64,000 nt of DNA, from NCBI RefSeq assembly GCF_010731535.1, contig NZ_AP022581.1, positions 1,621,952-1,685,951 of the forward strand, in the 5' to 3' direction. A program made the position numbers and the translations under genes. Numbering within the stretch: the stretch's first letter is position 1; each line of letters starts with the position of its first letter. This stretch comes from Mycobacterium lacus (GTDB lineage Bacteria; Actinomycetota; Actinomycetes; Mycobacteriales; Mycobacteriaceae). The notes under the pieces were generated by a model. It searched no databases, was not told the origin of the DNA, and saw only the letters and a program-made list of their open reading frames with translations. Shown here one piece after another: positions 1 to 7,796 of the stretch.

Positions 1-146
1 ATCGGTTCCCACGCCTTCATCATCGGCGCTACCCTTCCGGACCTCAGCCAAAGTCGCCGTCATTGTTCGTTGCAATCCTTACTTGCCCTCAATACCTGGT
101 CAGATATTTTCGAACCCTGCTGTCTCAACTAACCCTGCCAGAGAGG
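1..146 (-). mobile_element. Left end of an IS3-family element (partial, runs off the window)
   Basis: The first 146 bases are the exact reverse complement of the left end of the IS copy at 19362-20923 (position 1 pairs with 19507, position 146 with 19362). They hold the terminal inverted repeat, with TTGAGACAGC visible in complement at 122-131, and the first 63 bases of orfA reading leftwards. Identity stops two bases past the inferred end (positions 147-148 match by chance, 149 does not). The rest of the element lies outside the window, so its far end and target duplication cannot be seen. Confidence 0.88.
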
Positions 147-881
147 GCGATGGCCACCCTGCACAACGGCGGAGTCGACGCGACCATCTCCTTCGGTGGC
201 GCGGCGAACCAGGAACTCGCTCAGACCACTACGAGCGTGACCGCGCTGACCGCGAAATACCAGTCGGTGATCGACGCCTACGGAATCCACAAACTCGATT
301 TCGACATCGAAGGCGCGGCCCAGGCCGACCTCGCATCGCTGACGCGCCGTTCGCAGGCCATCGCTGCGCTGCAGGCGGCAGGCAACGCCAACAGCACCCC
401 GGTGCAGGTCTCGTTCACCCTTCCCGTGATGACCACGGGTCTGACCGCCGACGGGATGCGGGTGGTCCAGAACGCCATCGCCAACGGCGTGGACATCGGA
501 CACGTGAACGTGATGGCGATGGACTACTACGACCCGAACCTGTCGTATGAGGGCAAGATGGGCGACTACGCGATCCAGGCCGCGACGGCCGTCCACGATC
601 AGTTGGTGCCGCTGTATCCGTCGAAGACCGACGCGCAGATCTGGTCGATGATCGACGTGACGCCGATGATCGGAGTCAACGACGATCCCAACGAAATCTT
701 CACCCTTGCCGACGCGCAGAAACTGACCACTTTCGCCGAGCAGAAGGGGATGGGCGGACTGCACATGTGGTCGATCAACCGCGACTACCCGGGTCCAGTG
801 GGCACCCTGTCCAACACCAGCAGCGGGGTGGCGCAAGACACCTGGGACTACTCCCACATCTTCGGGCAGTTCGACGACTGA
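147..881 (+). pseudogene. GH18 family glycosidase (chitinase-like), 5' truncated by IS
   Basis: The surviving ~244 codons encode the C-terminal part of a glycoside hydrolase family 18 barrel. Visible are the strand motif ISFGGAANQEL, the catalytic strand KLDFDIEG with the acid/base Glu at the end of a D-x-D-x-E arrangement, a downstream MAMDYYD strand (the usual M-x-Y-D substrate-binding motif) and GGLHMWSINRDYPG near the C-terminus. Members act on chitin or related beta-1,4-GlcNAc polymers and are normally secreted. Any signal peptide and the first strands are missing because the IS end abuts codon 1 of the fragment. The reading frame continues into IS sequence upstream (ATG at 63), and an in-frame ATG lies at 150, so a truncated product is possible but unlikely to fold. 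The GH18 call is firm; the substrate is not known. Confidence 0.82.
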
Positions 882-989
882 TCGCGACGCACCGATGGCT
901 CCGTCAGGCGCGCCCGCAGGGGGTTGGCGGCTATTGCCGTCGGGGTTGGACTCGGTGGAGCGGCAGCACGGTCCCGTCGCCTGACCGGG

Positions 990-2804
990 TCATGCTTTGC
1001 GGTGCGTGCGCTGCCAATAGGGCAGCCATCGTTGCTCGAGGAACTGGCGGAGGTCCGCACTCCCTCCGGGGGCTGGCTTAGTGGTTCGCCATGCGACATG
1101 TCCATCGGGACGCACCAGGACGGCGCCTTGACGACCAACCTCAAACAGCGCTAGCAAGTGGCCCTGATCTCGTGGTTCCGCGGCAGCAAGGTCTCGCACC
1201 ATGACCGGAAGTGTGGCCGGATGCTGTTGTTTGCGCAGCGCGGCGGTCCATTGAGGAGCACTTGCGGTGAAGAGGGTGAGCCCTTCGGAGCAGAGGGTGT
1301 CATGAACCGAGACCGGCCGGCCCTCGTGAAGAACCGAGGCGTGCGGCAGGCGTGCCCCGGGCCTAGTGGTAGGTCGGTAGGTGACGATGGTGGACTGATC
1401 GGGCGGTGTCTCACCTGACTCCGGGGCTATCAGCGGGCCCCGGTATGTGTAGCCAAATTCAAGGCCTTGGAACACGAAGTGTTCGAGTTGACCCGGGATG
1501 AGCGCCGCGATCTGCGTGCGGAGGCGCCGGGCGCGGGCATCTCCGGCCAGCAGCATCCGCGTACGCTTGGTCTGCATCTTCGTCGCGCGGTCACATGCCA
1601 ATCCCAGCAGCCGGTCCGGCAGCCAAGCGAGCGGCGGACTGGCGACAGCCTCGGTAGCTCTGCACATTGCCCGGTTAGTGATGCCAAGCGGAGCAGTGAC
1701 CTCGTCGAGCCGGAAATAGTTCCTGACGCTTTGTTGCGCGAACCGTTCCACGACTGGTCGCCGCTCGGGATCGTAGGTATCGAGCAAGGCGGCGTGGGCG
1801 TGTCCTTTGACAACTGCTGCCATCTTCCAGGCAAGGTTCTGTGCATCCTGCACGCCGCTGTTGAGACCGAAACCTCCCGCGGGCGGGAAACGGTGCGCGG
1901 CGTCACCCGCGAGCAGCAGTCGCCCACGCCGAAAGCGCTCGGCGATCTGTGAGGTCATGGTCCACGTGTTGGTGGAGTGGACAGCGAAGCCGCGGGCGGT
2001 ACCCAGTACTTCGCGGAGCGTTTGGTTCCAGAACGCTGCGCTATCCCGTACGACCGCTTGCCGCCGGTGGAGGTACGGCGTCATCAGCACGTAGTCGTCG
2101 TTGGCGTGCGGGATCAGGGCGCCACAGAACCTCGGCTGATATATCCAGGTCAACAACGGCGTGGGCGTGTCGCCATCAAACAGGCGGGGGGCGTGGAAGA
2201 AGACGCTGCCGATGCGGGCCAGGATCTTGCCTGTCATCCCGATTCCGGCGTGCTCGCGGAGGACGCTGTTTGCGCCATCCGCGGCGACGACGTAGCGGGC
2301 GGCTACCCGGTCGGACAGCCCTAGCCGAGGTTGGATGTCTACGACGATGCCGTCGGAGGTCTCGCGGACCCGCTCGACCGATGTGCCACGCCGAAAGTCG
2401 ACTAGGGGTTCCCGTTCCAGTGCGGCCCACAGGACCGGCATCAGGAGATGCTGGCCAACATGGGATATCAGGAACGGGCTGTAGGATTTTAGTCGCGCCA
2501 CCAACTCGGCGTCCGATGTCACATCTATCTCGCCCAGCGGCGGGTCAAGTAGCCCGCAGCACCAGCGGATGCTTCCCAACTTCTCAAAAGGCGTAGCGAG
2601 CGCAAAGATCTTTTCTGCGAGTGAGGCCGACGCCTGACGCCAGATCTCAAGGGAGCGCGCGTTAATGACGTGGGCGGCAGGATGGAAGAGGGGTTCCTCG
2701 CGACGTTCGGCAACGACGGAGGCTACGCCTAGCCGGGCCAGGAGCAAGGCAAGCGTGCAGCCGGTCGAACCACCGCCCACGATGACGATTTGGTTGTCGG
2801 CCAT
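990..2804 (-). CDS. FAD-dependent aromatic-ring monooxygenase (PheA/TfdB type)
   Basis: This 604-residue protein is a class A flavoprotein hydroxylase. The N-terminal Rossmann fold has IVIVGGGSTGCTLALLLA at residues ~6-23 and an acidic/basic R-R end of the second strand. The middle shows the DG motif (VVAADGANSVLREHAGI), and GD motif LLLAGDAAHRFPPAGGFG binds the FAD ribose. The C-terminal ~170 residues match the thioredoxin-like tail of phenol hydroxylase/rifampicin-monooxygenase relatives. Such enzymes use NAD(P)H and O2 to hydroxylate phenols. It lies on the minus strand next to an O-methyltransferase and divergent from a dialkylresorcinol-like operon, so a resorcinol-type ring is the natural guess for its substrate; that is inference. 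The ATG at 2804 directly precedes the nucleotide-binding strand, as is usual in this family. Confidence 0.85.
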   Translation of the reverse strand: MADNQIVIVGGGSTGCTLALLLARLGVASVVAERREEPLFHPAAHVINARSLEIWRQASASLAEKIFALATPFEKLGSIRWCCGLLDPPLGEIDVTSDAELVARLKSYSPFLISHVGQHLLMPVLWAALEREPLVDFRRGTSVERVRETSDGIVVDIQPRLGLSDRVAARYVVAADGANSVLREHAGIGMTGKILARIGSVFFHAPRLFDGDTPTPLLTWIYQPRFCGALIPHANDDYVLMTPYLHRRQAVVRDSAAFWNQTLREVLGTARGFAVHSTNTWTMTSQIAERFRRGRLLLAGDAAHRFPPAGGFGLNSGVQDAQNLAWKMAAVVKGHAHAALLDTYDPERRPVVERFAQQSVRNYFRLDEVTAPLGITNRAMCRATEAVASPPLAWLPDRLLGLACDRATKMQTKRTRMLLAGDARARRLRTQIAALIPGQLEHFVFQGLEFGYTYRGPLIAPESGETPPDQSTIVTYRPTTRPGARLPHASVLHEGRPVSVHDTLCSEGLTLFTASAPQWTAALRKQQHPATLPVMVRDLAAAEPRDQGHLLALFEVGRQGAVLVRPDGHVAWRTTKPAPGGSADLRQFLEQRWLPYWQRTHRKA

Positions 2805-3165
2805 TCACTCAGCTCTTTGTCCGGCGGCCGGAATTGGTGGTTCACCTTCAAACTGGCAAAATGCGGTGCAGGGTGCCGAGCGTGCATGAAATCCCGTACC
2901 AAGACAGAGTCGACCGCGTCGAAACCAGGACGCTGGTCCGCCAACGACCGCTAAGTCGAGTCGTGATGTCGGTGGCCACATTGTCCCGGATGCCGGCCAT
3001 GTCGGCGATGCCGCTGGGCCCGCGCATTCAGCATGGCGGTGAACCACCGACGAAAACTGTCGATATCTGCGGGGTGGACGGGGCACAATTCGTTGACACC
3101 CGGTGGTTCCTCCCGACTCGCTCCTGATTGGAAGATGTTGTGTTCGTGACAATTTGATCGTCCTG
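2805..3165. other. Gene-free stretch between the monooxygenase and O-methyltransferase genes
   Basis: About 360 bases with no convincing gene. Open frames here have no recognisable domain and an arginine/proline-rich composition typical of non-coding frames in GC-rich DNA. The stretch is long for two genes of one minus-strand operon, so the monooxygenase may have its own promoter here. No promoter motif is clear. Confidence 0.4.
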
Positions 3166-4362
3166 CTACTTGGGTGGTGCGCCGACTCGGCTACTCTGCA
3201 CGCGATCTGGCTCACGCGTCGTGCCGGCGAGAGGTCGAGGCCGCCGGGCATCCCGCGCAATCGGAGAAGCCTCAATCACGCAAAACGGGGAAACGGTTTG
3301 GATAATCCGCGTCAGCTGAAAACCACTGCGCCGCAGGAGCTCTTGATGCGCCGCGGCGGTGCGCTCTTGGCCTTCACCGAGTACCAGCATGTCCAGGTCG
3401 GCCCAGTTGCCGGCGAACTCGCGGTGATGCTGGGGGATCACCATCTCCACCAGTAGTAGCGTGGCCTGATCGTGCGCCGCTTCGGCGACGTTCCGGAGAA
3501 TCCGCTGAGCCGCTTCATCGCCCCAATCGTGGATGACGAACTGAAGAATGTAGACGTCTCCGCCGGTGGGCACGCTGTCGAAAAACGAGCCGCCCTCAAC
3601 ACGCACCCGGCCACTGACGCCCGCGCGGTCGAGCACTTCCGGCGCACCGGTGACGACGTTGGGCAGATCGAAGAGTACACCGCGGGCGTTGGGCGCGGCA
3701 GCCAAGACCGCCGCCAAGAGTCGTCCGTGTCCACCGCCGACATCGACGACTACGGAAAACTTACCAAAGTCGTAAGCCGTCACCACCGAAGCCGCCGCCA
3801 CTTCGGAGATGGCCGTCATGCCGTCGTTGAACAGCGAGGCCAATTGAGGGTGCTGAGCTAGGTAGGCAAAGCCGTCCACGCCCCGCAGCGACGGAACGAC
3901 CGACTGTCCGGTCCGCACCGCTTCAACAAGAAAGGACCAGAATTCGCGGTATTCCTGTGAGCCGTAATACCGCGCCCAGCCCGCCACCGAGACGGGCGCA
4001 TCCGAGCGCAACGTGTCGGCCATCGGAGTCAGCGCGTAGCGTCCGTCGCGCAGTTGACGGAAGATACCGCGGGAAATCAGGGCGCGCAGCAGCCGCGCCA
4101 GCGCCACAGGGTTCGCGCCGACCTCGCGAGCCAATTCGTCGCGATGCAGGGGCCCGTTTGCCAGCGCGTCGGCCACCCGAAGTTCGGCGGCCACCGCGAT
4201 GGCTTGCGACGCCATGTGCCCCATGATCAGTTCCGTCATGGCAATGGGAGCCGGGACGAGTTTTTGATGCAGACGGTAGAGGTGGTGACGGACGCGTTCC
4301 AGTGCGCGCACTAGCCGAACGGGCGCCGTAGGTATGGCTAATGACGCGGATTGTTTTACCAT
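3166..4362 (-). CDS. SAM-dependent O-methyltransferase (Methyltransf_2 type)
   Basis: This 398-residue protein has the two-part build of plant/bacterial small-molecule O-methyltransferases. An N-terminal winged-helix dimerisation domain (residues ~45-120; AIAVAAELRVADALANGP, then LARLLRALISRGIF) is followed by a Rossmann SAM domain with motif I VVDVGGGHGRLLAAVL and the catalytic-region motif FVIHDWGDEAAQRILRN, where the His-Asp pair is typical. Family members methylate phenolic hydroxyls. The start is supported by GGAAGGA six bases upstream of the ATG on the minus strand. A basic tail of ~35 residues extends beyond the usual C-terminus. Placement beside a ring hydroxylase and opposite the DarB/DarA operon suggests methylation of a resorcinol-derived hydroxyl; this is inferred. 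Confidence 0.85.
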   Translation of the reverse strand: MVKQSASLAIPTAPVRLVRALERVRHHLYRLHQKLVPAPIAMTELIMGHMASQAIAVAAELRVADALANGPLHRDELAREVGANPVALARLLRALISRGIFRQLRDGRYALTPMADTLRSDAPVSVAGWARYYGSQEYREFWSFLVEAVRTGQSVVPSLRGVDGFAYLAQHPQLASLFNDGMTAISEVAAASVVTAYDFGKFSVVVDVGGGHGRLLAAVLAAAPNARGVLFDLPNVVTGAPEVLDRAGVSGRVRVEGGSFFDSVPTGGDVYILQFVIHDWGDEAAQRILRNVAEAAHDQATLLLVEMVIPQHHREFAGNWADLDMLVLGEGQERTAAAHQELLRRSGFQLTRIIQTVSPFCVIEASPIARDARRPRPLAGTTREPDRVQSSRVGAPPK

Positions 4363-5135
4363 GCTTGGTCCTTCCCGAGTTTTGGCCGTGTGATGCGTGT
4401 GACCGGGGTCGACCGCGGTAGCTCAGTGGCGCCAATTCCGCTGGTCCAGTATGGAGTTCACACGCCATCATCAGCCGATAGTGTTGTGCCCGCCTCAGGA
4501 CTCCTGGGCTGGCGCTGTTGCGCAGTGTATCCATCTTCGCTGCCAACAGGCACCCGCTGGGCGCCGCCGAAGCCGTTGACATCGCTGCCGGGAAACCCCA
4601 CCGATCTTCGGATGTGCCGAAAAGCATTGCCGTAGAGCAGCGTTGGGTGCACGCTGTCACCTCGCGCGGAAGCGATCACCTGACGATACCGGTACACCAG
4701 TTTCCGCCGCCGCTGGCGGTGTATGCGATCTGCAGCGCTGCCCCGGGCTACGGTGATCGACTCGCAATCGGCTGGGTGCGGAAACCGACAGTAGACCAAC
4801 GGCCGCAAGCGCTATGCAGCTGTTGATCAGCAACCGCTGTCACTGGCTCAATCCATACACCACATTGGTGGACGCAACCGGGGATGAACTGGATATCCTG
4901 CTAACGCTGTGATCGCTCGGGCGATGCACGAAGCCGTGCTCGCTGGTTTGGGCGACCGCACCGCCTCTTGCGCTAACGATGCAGTTAGCCCGCAACATGG
5001 GAAATTAACATTCGACTGGTCGACGTGCGGCACCTGCTGGCTGCGCCCAAACGATCCACCCGCAGCTGCCGAGCCAACGTAGGTGGGGAATCTGGGCCAG
5101 CAATGGGTCGGCTGAGAAAGGGCTGAGAAAGGTCG
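4363..5135. other. Divergent intergenic region of the DAR-like locus
   Basis: About 770 bases separate the minus-strand methyltransferase from the plus-strand operon and must hold both promoters. I see no recognisable gene; frames such as 4518-4826 (+) and 4458-4808 (-) overlap each other on opposite strands and show no domain. The length exceeds what two promoters need, so remnants of a lost gene or a small RNA cannot be excluded. No clear operator palindrome was found. Confidence 0.4.
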
Positions 5136-5414
5136 GTGGCTCTTGTGTCACTTGCACAGTATGTGAAAAGCGAAATCGTCTGCTACCCAAAGGCTCACGG
5201 CATGGAAGCCAATCAAAGCACCGTTGAACCCATGCTGGTCGATCTGAGACTGGGTTCGCTTGGCGTTCTCGCCATTGGTGACATCCTCGAGCCCAAGTGC
5301 AGGGCCCGGCTACGTACGTCCGATTTCATGACGTTTGTGTTTTCAAAGCGGCGCAAGCGGCCTGTGGACGAGCGTCTGGTTGATAACTCGATCATTCGAG
5401 CCACAGCGGCATGA
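5136..5414 (+). CDS. Small hypothetical protein, possibly first gene of the DAR-like operon
   Basis: A 92-codon frame begins at GTG 5136, a few bases after a GAGAAAGG ribosome-binding-like run, and ends at TGA 5412-5414. That stop overlaps the ATG of the ketosynthase gene in an ATGA arrangement, the same junction used by every later gene of the operon. This suggests translational coupling. I recognise no domain; the product is basic near the C-terminus (KRRKRP) and has no membrane segment. An alternative start is ATG 5203. It may instead be a chance frame leading into the next gene. Confidence 0.35.
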   Translation: MALVSLAQYVKSEIVCYPKAHGMEANQSTVEPMLVDLRLGSLGVLAIGDILEPKCRARLRTSDFMTFVFSKRRKRPVDERLVDNSIIRATAA

Positions 5415-6562
5415 GCGCGTACATCACCGCAACCGGCGCGTTCCTGCCCGGTTACCCGGTTTCCAACGACGAAATCGAAGACTACATCGGAAAAGCGGGA
5501 CGCGCGTCGTCCAATCTCAAGGACCTCGTGCTGGCGAACTGCGGAATCAAGACCCGCCACTATGCCATTGACAAGAGTCAACGGACTCTGGTCTCGAATA
5601 CGGCGATGGCGGCCGCCGCGGTGCGCAACGCCACCCAGCGGGCTGGACTAGGCCCTAATGACGTTGAACTGCTCACGGCGGCAACGACGATACCCGATTT
5701 GATGGGTCCCGGGCATGCCAGCATGGTGCACGGTGAGCTGGGGTACGGGCCACTTGAAATCGCGACCGCGCACGGTATCTGCAGCAGCGGGATGATGGCG
5801 TTGAAGAACGCCTACCTTCAGGTGGCAATCGGCGAAAAGCGCAATGCTGTCTGCGTGGCCAGTGAGCTGGCCTCACGCGTATTCAAGAGCACTCGCTATG
5901 AGGAGATGGCGGTGGTCGACGAGGTCGGGTCGCTGCCATTGGAGACCGCGTTCTTGCGCTACATGCTCTCGGACGGAGCGGGGGCCGCGGTGATTCAGAG
6001 CGCACCCGCTGCATCGGGGGTCAGCCTTCGCATCGACTGGATCTCGCTGACGTCGTTTGCCAACACCGAGAAGACGTGCATGTTCTTCGGTACCAACGAC
6101 AACGCATGTGAGAAGACCTGGGGTGACTACCCCAACGTCCCGGCGGCCGCCGCCGACGGTGCGTTCGTGCTGCGCCAGGAACTCTCCCTGCTGCCGCATC
6201 TAATACGCGTGGGAGTGGATGAATACGAACGGCTGCTCGTCGCAGGCAAGTTCTACCCGGACACGGTGACATGGTTTCCCGCGCACTACTCGAGTGAACG
6301 GATGAAGTCCATGATGATGGACGAGTTCGCCCGGCGCGGCCTTCCATCGGGCGGACCCGAAGCCTGGTACAGCAACCTTACGAAGGTCGGAAACATCGGC
6401 AGCGCAGCCATCTTCGTCATTCTCGACGAGATGATGACCGAGGGCCTGATCAGGGACGGTGACACGTTGCTGTGCATGGTTCCGGAGTCGGGCCGGTTCG
6501 TCATGTCGTTCATGCACCTGACTGCGGTAACGACCGCTTCGGCTTCGCACTCCACGCCATGA
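5411..6562 (+). CDS. DarB-like 3-oxoacyl-ACP synthase III (FabH-type ketosynthase)
   Basis: This 383-residue protein has a thiolase-fold KASIII architecture with the complete catalytic triad: Cys124 in HGICSSGMMAL, His292 in FPAHYSSER and Asn328 in KVGNIGSAA. It is longer than housekeeping FabH, as are the ketosynthases of dialkylresorcinol and related pathways (DarB). The next gene encodes a recognisable DarA-family condensing enzyme, so the DarB role fits. In that chemistry the ketosynthase joins a beta-ketoacyl chain to a second acyl chain and DarA closes and aromatises the ring. Translation starts at an ATG overlapping the preceding stop, and the gene ends in an ATGA overlap with the next. 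The KASIII call is secure; the DarB role is inferred from its partner and length. Confidence 0.82.
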   Translation: MSAYITATGAFLPGYPVSNDEIEDYIGKAGRASSNLKDLVLANCGIKTRHYAIDKSQRTLVSNTAMAAAAVRNATQRAGLGPNDVELLTAATTIPDLMGPGHASMVHGELGYGPLEIATAHGICSSGMMALKNAYLQVAIGEKRNAVCVASELASRVFKSTRYEEMAVVDEVGSLPLETAFLRYMLSDGAGAAVIQSAPAASGVSLRIDWISLTSFANTEKTCMFFGTNDNACEKTWGDYPNVPAAAADGAFVLRQELSLLPHLIRVGVDEYERLLVAGKFYPDTVTWFPAHYSSERMKSMMMDEFARRGLPSGGPEAWYSNLTKVGNIGSAAIFVILDEMMTEGLIRDGDTLLCMVPESGRFVMSFMHLTAVTTASASHSTP

Positions 6563-7503
6563 CGTCGCCGCCGGAGGTTGTCTCGGCCCAGCTGCGTCAC
6601 CCGCGCGCCGTGGTGTATCTCTACTCGCAGAGCGGCCAGCTGCACGAAGTCGCCGATGCGTTGACCGCTCCGCTGGTCGCCCAAAAGTGGGATATCCGTT
6701 GGGTACACGTCGAACCGCGTGTGAGGTTCCCGTTTCCGTGGTCGATCCGCCGGTTCTTCGGGGTGTTCCCCGCGGCGGTGGATCCCAACTCGCTCATCGA
6801 TCTCATCGAGCCGGCGGGCGGATTCCGCACCGACGCAGAGGAACTGGTAATCCTGGCCTATCAAGTCTGGTATCTGGCGCCGTCGATTCCCGTGCGATCA
6901 CTGCTGAAAGCGCATCCCGAGGCCGTTCGCAACCGGTCGGTCGTCTCGCTGATCGCCTGCCGCAACATGTGGTACTCGGCCGCGATTGAGGTATCCGCCC
7001 TGCTGCGATCCGCTGGTGCTCAACACGTTGGGGTCATCGCTGCAACCGACACTCGGCCGCAGGCGACAACGTTAGTGACCACTCTGCGTTGGCTGCTGAC
7101 CGGCCGCCGCGAACCCTTCCTGTGGTTCGGCAGGGCCGGGATCGGCGATGCCGAATTGGCTCGGATCGCCGATGTGGGCAGATGCATCGGTGAGTCGCGA
7201 CGATGCCCGCGGGACGCGGCGACCGTCGTGCCTACCCTGGCCGCGGCGGATCTCGTCGCCGGGTCAGTTTTTCGGAGGTGGGGCGCAGCAGTCAGGTCGG
7301 CTCAGCGATTCGGAGCGACAGCCTATGTCGCGGGCCTCGTATTGTTCGTGCTCGGCCTCGCGGTCGCCATCGTGGTCGGTCTGCCGCTGTTCGGATGCGC
7401 TGCTCTTGCCGGTGGTGCGTGGTTCGGCAGTGTGGTGGATGGTTTAGTACGCCGACGGATCTCCATCGTCGAGGTGCCTGTCTGCGAGGCGGCGATCTCG
7501 TGA
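6559..7503 (+). CDS. DarA-like dialkylresorcinol condensing enzyme
   Basis: The 314-residue product starts at ATG 6559, inside the stop of the ketosynthase gene. Its N-terminus reads AVVYLYSQSGQLHEVADAL, then RVRFPFPWSIRRFFGVFP. As I recall them, the flavodoxin-like YYSQSGQL motif followed by a PFPFPW..FF..FP block is the hallmark of the dialkylresorcinol condensing enzyme family (DarA). A hydrophobic hairpin near the C-terminus (AYVAGLVLFVLGLAVAIVVG and the segment after it) suggests membrane association, suitable for a lipidic product. In known DAR pathways DarA and DarB together make 2,5-dialkylresorcinols from two acyl chains. I recall no such pair in the M. tuberculosis genome. A database search with the first 150 residues would settle the family. 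Confidence 0.8.
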   Translation: MTSPPEVVSAQLRHPRAVVYLYSQSGQLHEVADALTAPLVAQKWDIRWVHVEPRVRFPFPWSIRRFFGVFPAAVDPNSLIDLIEPAGGFRTDAEELVILAYQVWYLAPSIPVRSLLKAHPEAVRNRSVVSLIACRNMWYSAAIEVSALLRSAGAQHVGVIAATDTRPQATTLVTTLRWLLTGRREPFLWFGRAGIGDAELARIADVGRCIGESRRCPRDAATVVPTLAAADLVAGSVFRRWGAAVRSAQRFGATAYVAGLVLFVLGLAVAIVVGLPLFGCAALAGGAWFGSVVDGLVRRRISIVEVPVCEAAIS

Positions 7504-7796
7504 GGCCGGTGAGCGCGATTCGGAGTGAAACCCCGGTTGCCGCCGACACTTCGGAGTATCAGGAACTTGTCGAGTGGCTGACGATGAAGGTCGCGGAATA
7601 TGTCAACGTTCCGCCAGACACGATCGGCATCGATACCGCGCTGGCCGACTGTGGGATCGACTCCGTCTCCGGCCTGGCGCTGTGCGCGGACCTGCGGTAC
7701 GAGAAGGGATTCGACGTCGAGACCACCATAGTGTGGGATTACCCGACCATCGATGCAATCGCGGAGTACCTGGTCGCCGGGGGAGAGGCGCAGTGA
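7500..7796 (+). CDS. Free-standing acyl carrier protein
   Basis: The 98-residue protein begins at GTG 7500, which overlaps the DarA stop (GTGA). The carrier-domain fold is clear: helix I (EYQELVEWLTMKVAEYVNV), then DCGIDSVSGLALCADL with the phosphopantetheine Ser after Asp, then a helix ending in DYPTIDAIAEYLV. It occupies the place of the dedicated carrier (DarC) in DAR clusters and would hold an acyl or beta-ketoacyl chain for the condensing enzymes or receive a chain from the ligase encoded at the end of the operon. The gene ends in a GTGA overlap with the PKS gene. Confidence 0.85.
   Translation: MRPVSAIRSETPVAADTSEYQELVEWLTMKVAEYVNVPPDTIGIDTALADCGIDSVSGLALCADLRYEKGFDVETTIVWDYPTIDAIAEYLVAGGEAQ

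Noticed and set aside
4458..4826. Small genes on either strand in the divergent region before the DAR-like operon
   Set aside because: Overlapping frames on both strands, no domain, no clear ribosome-binding site and no translational coupling.
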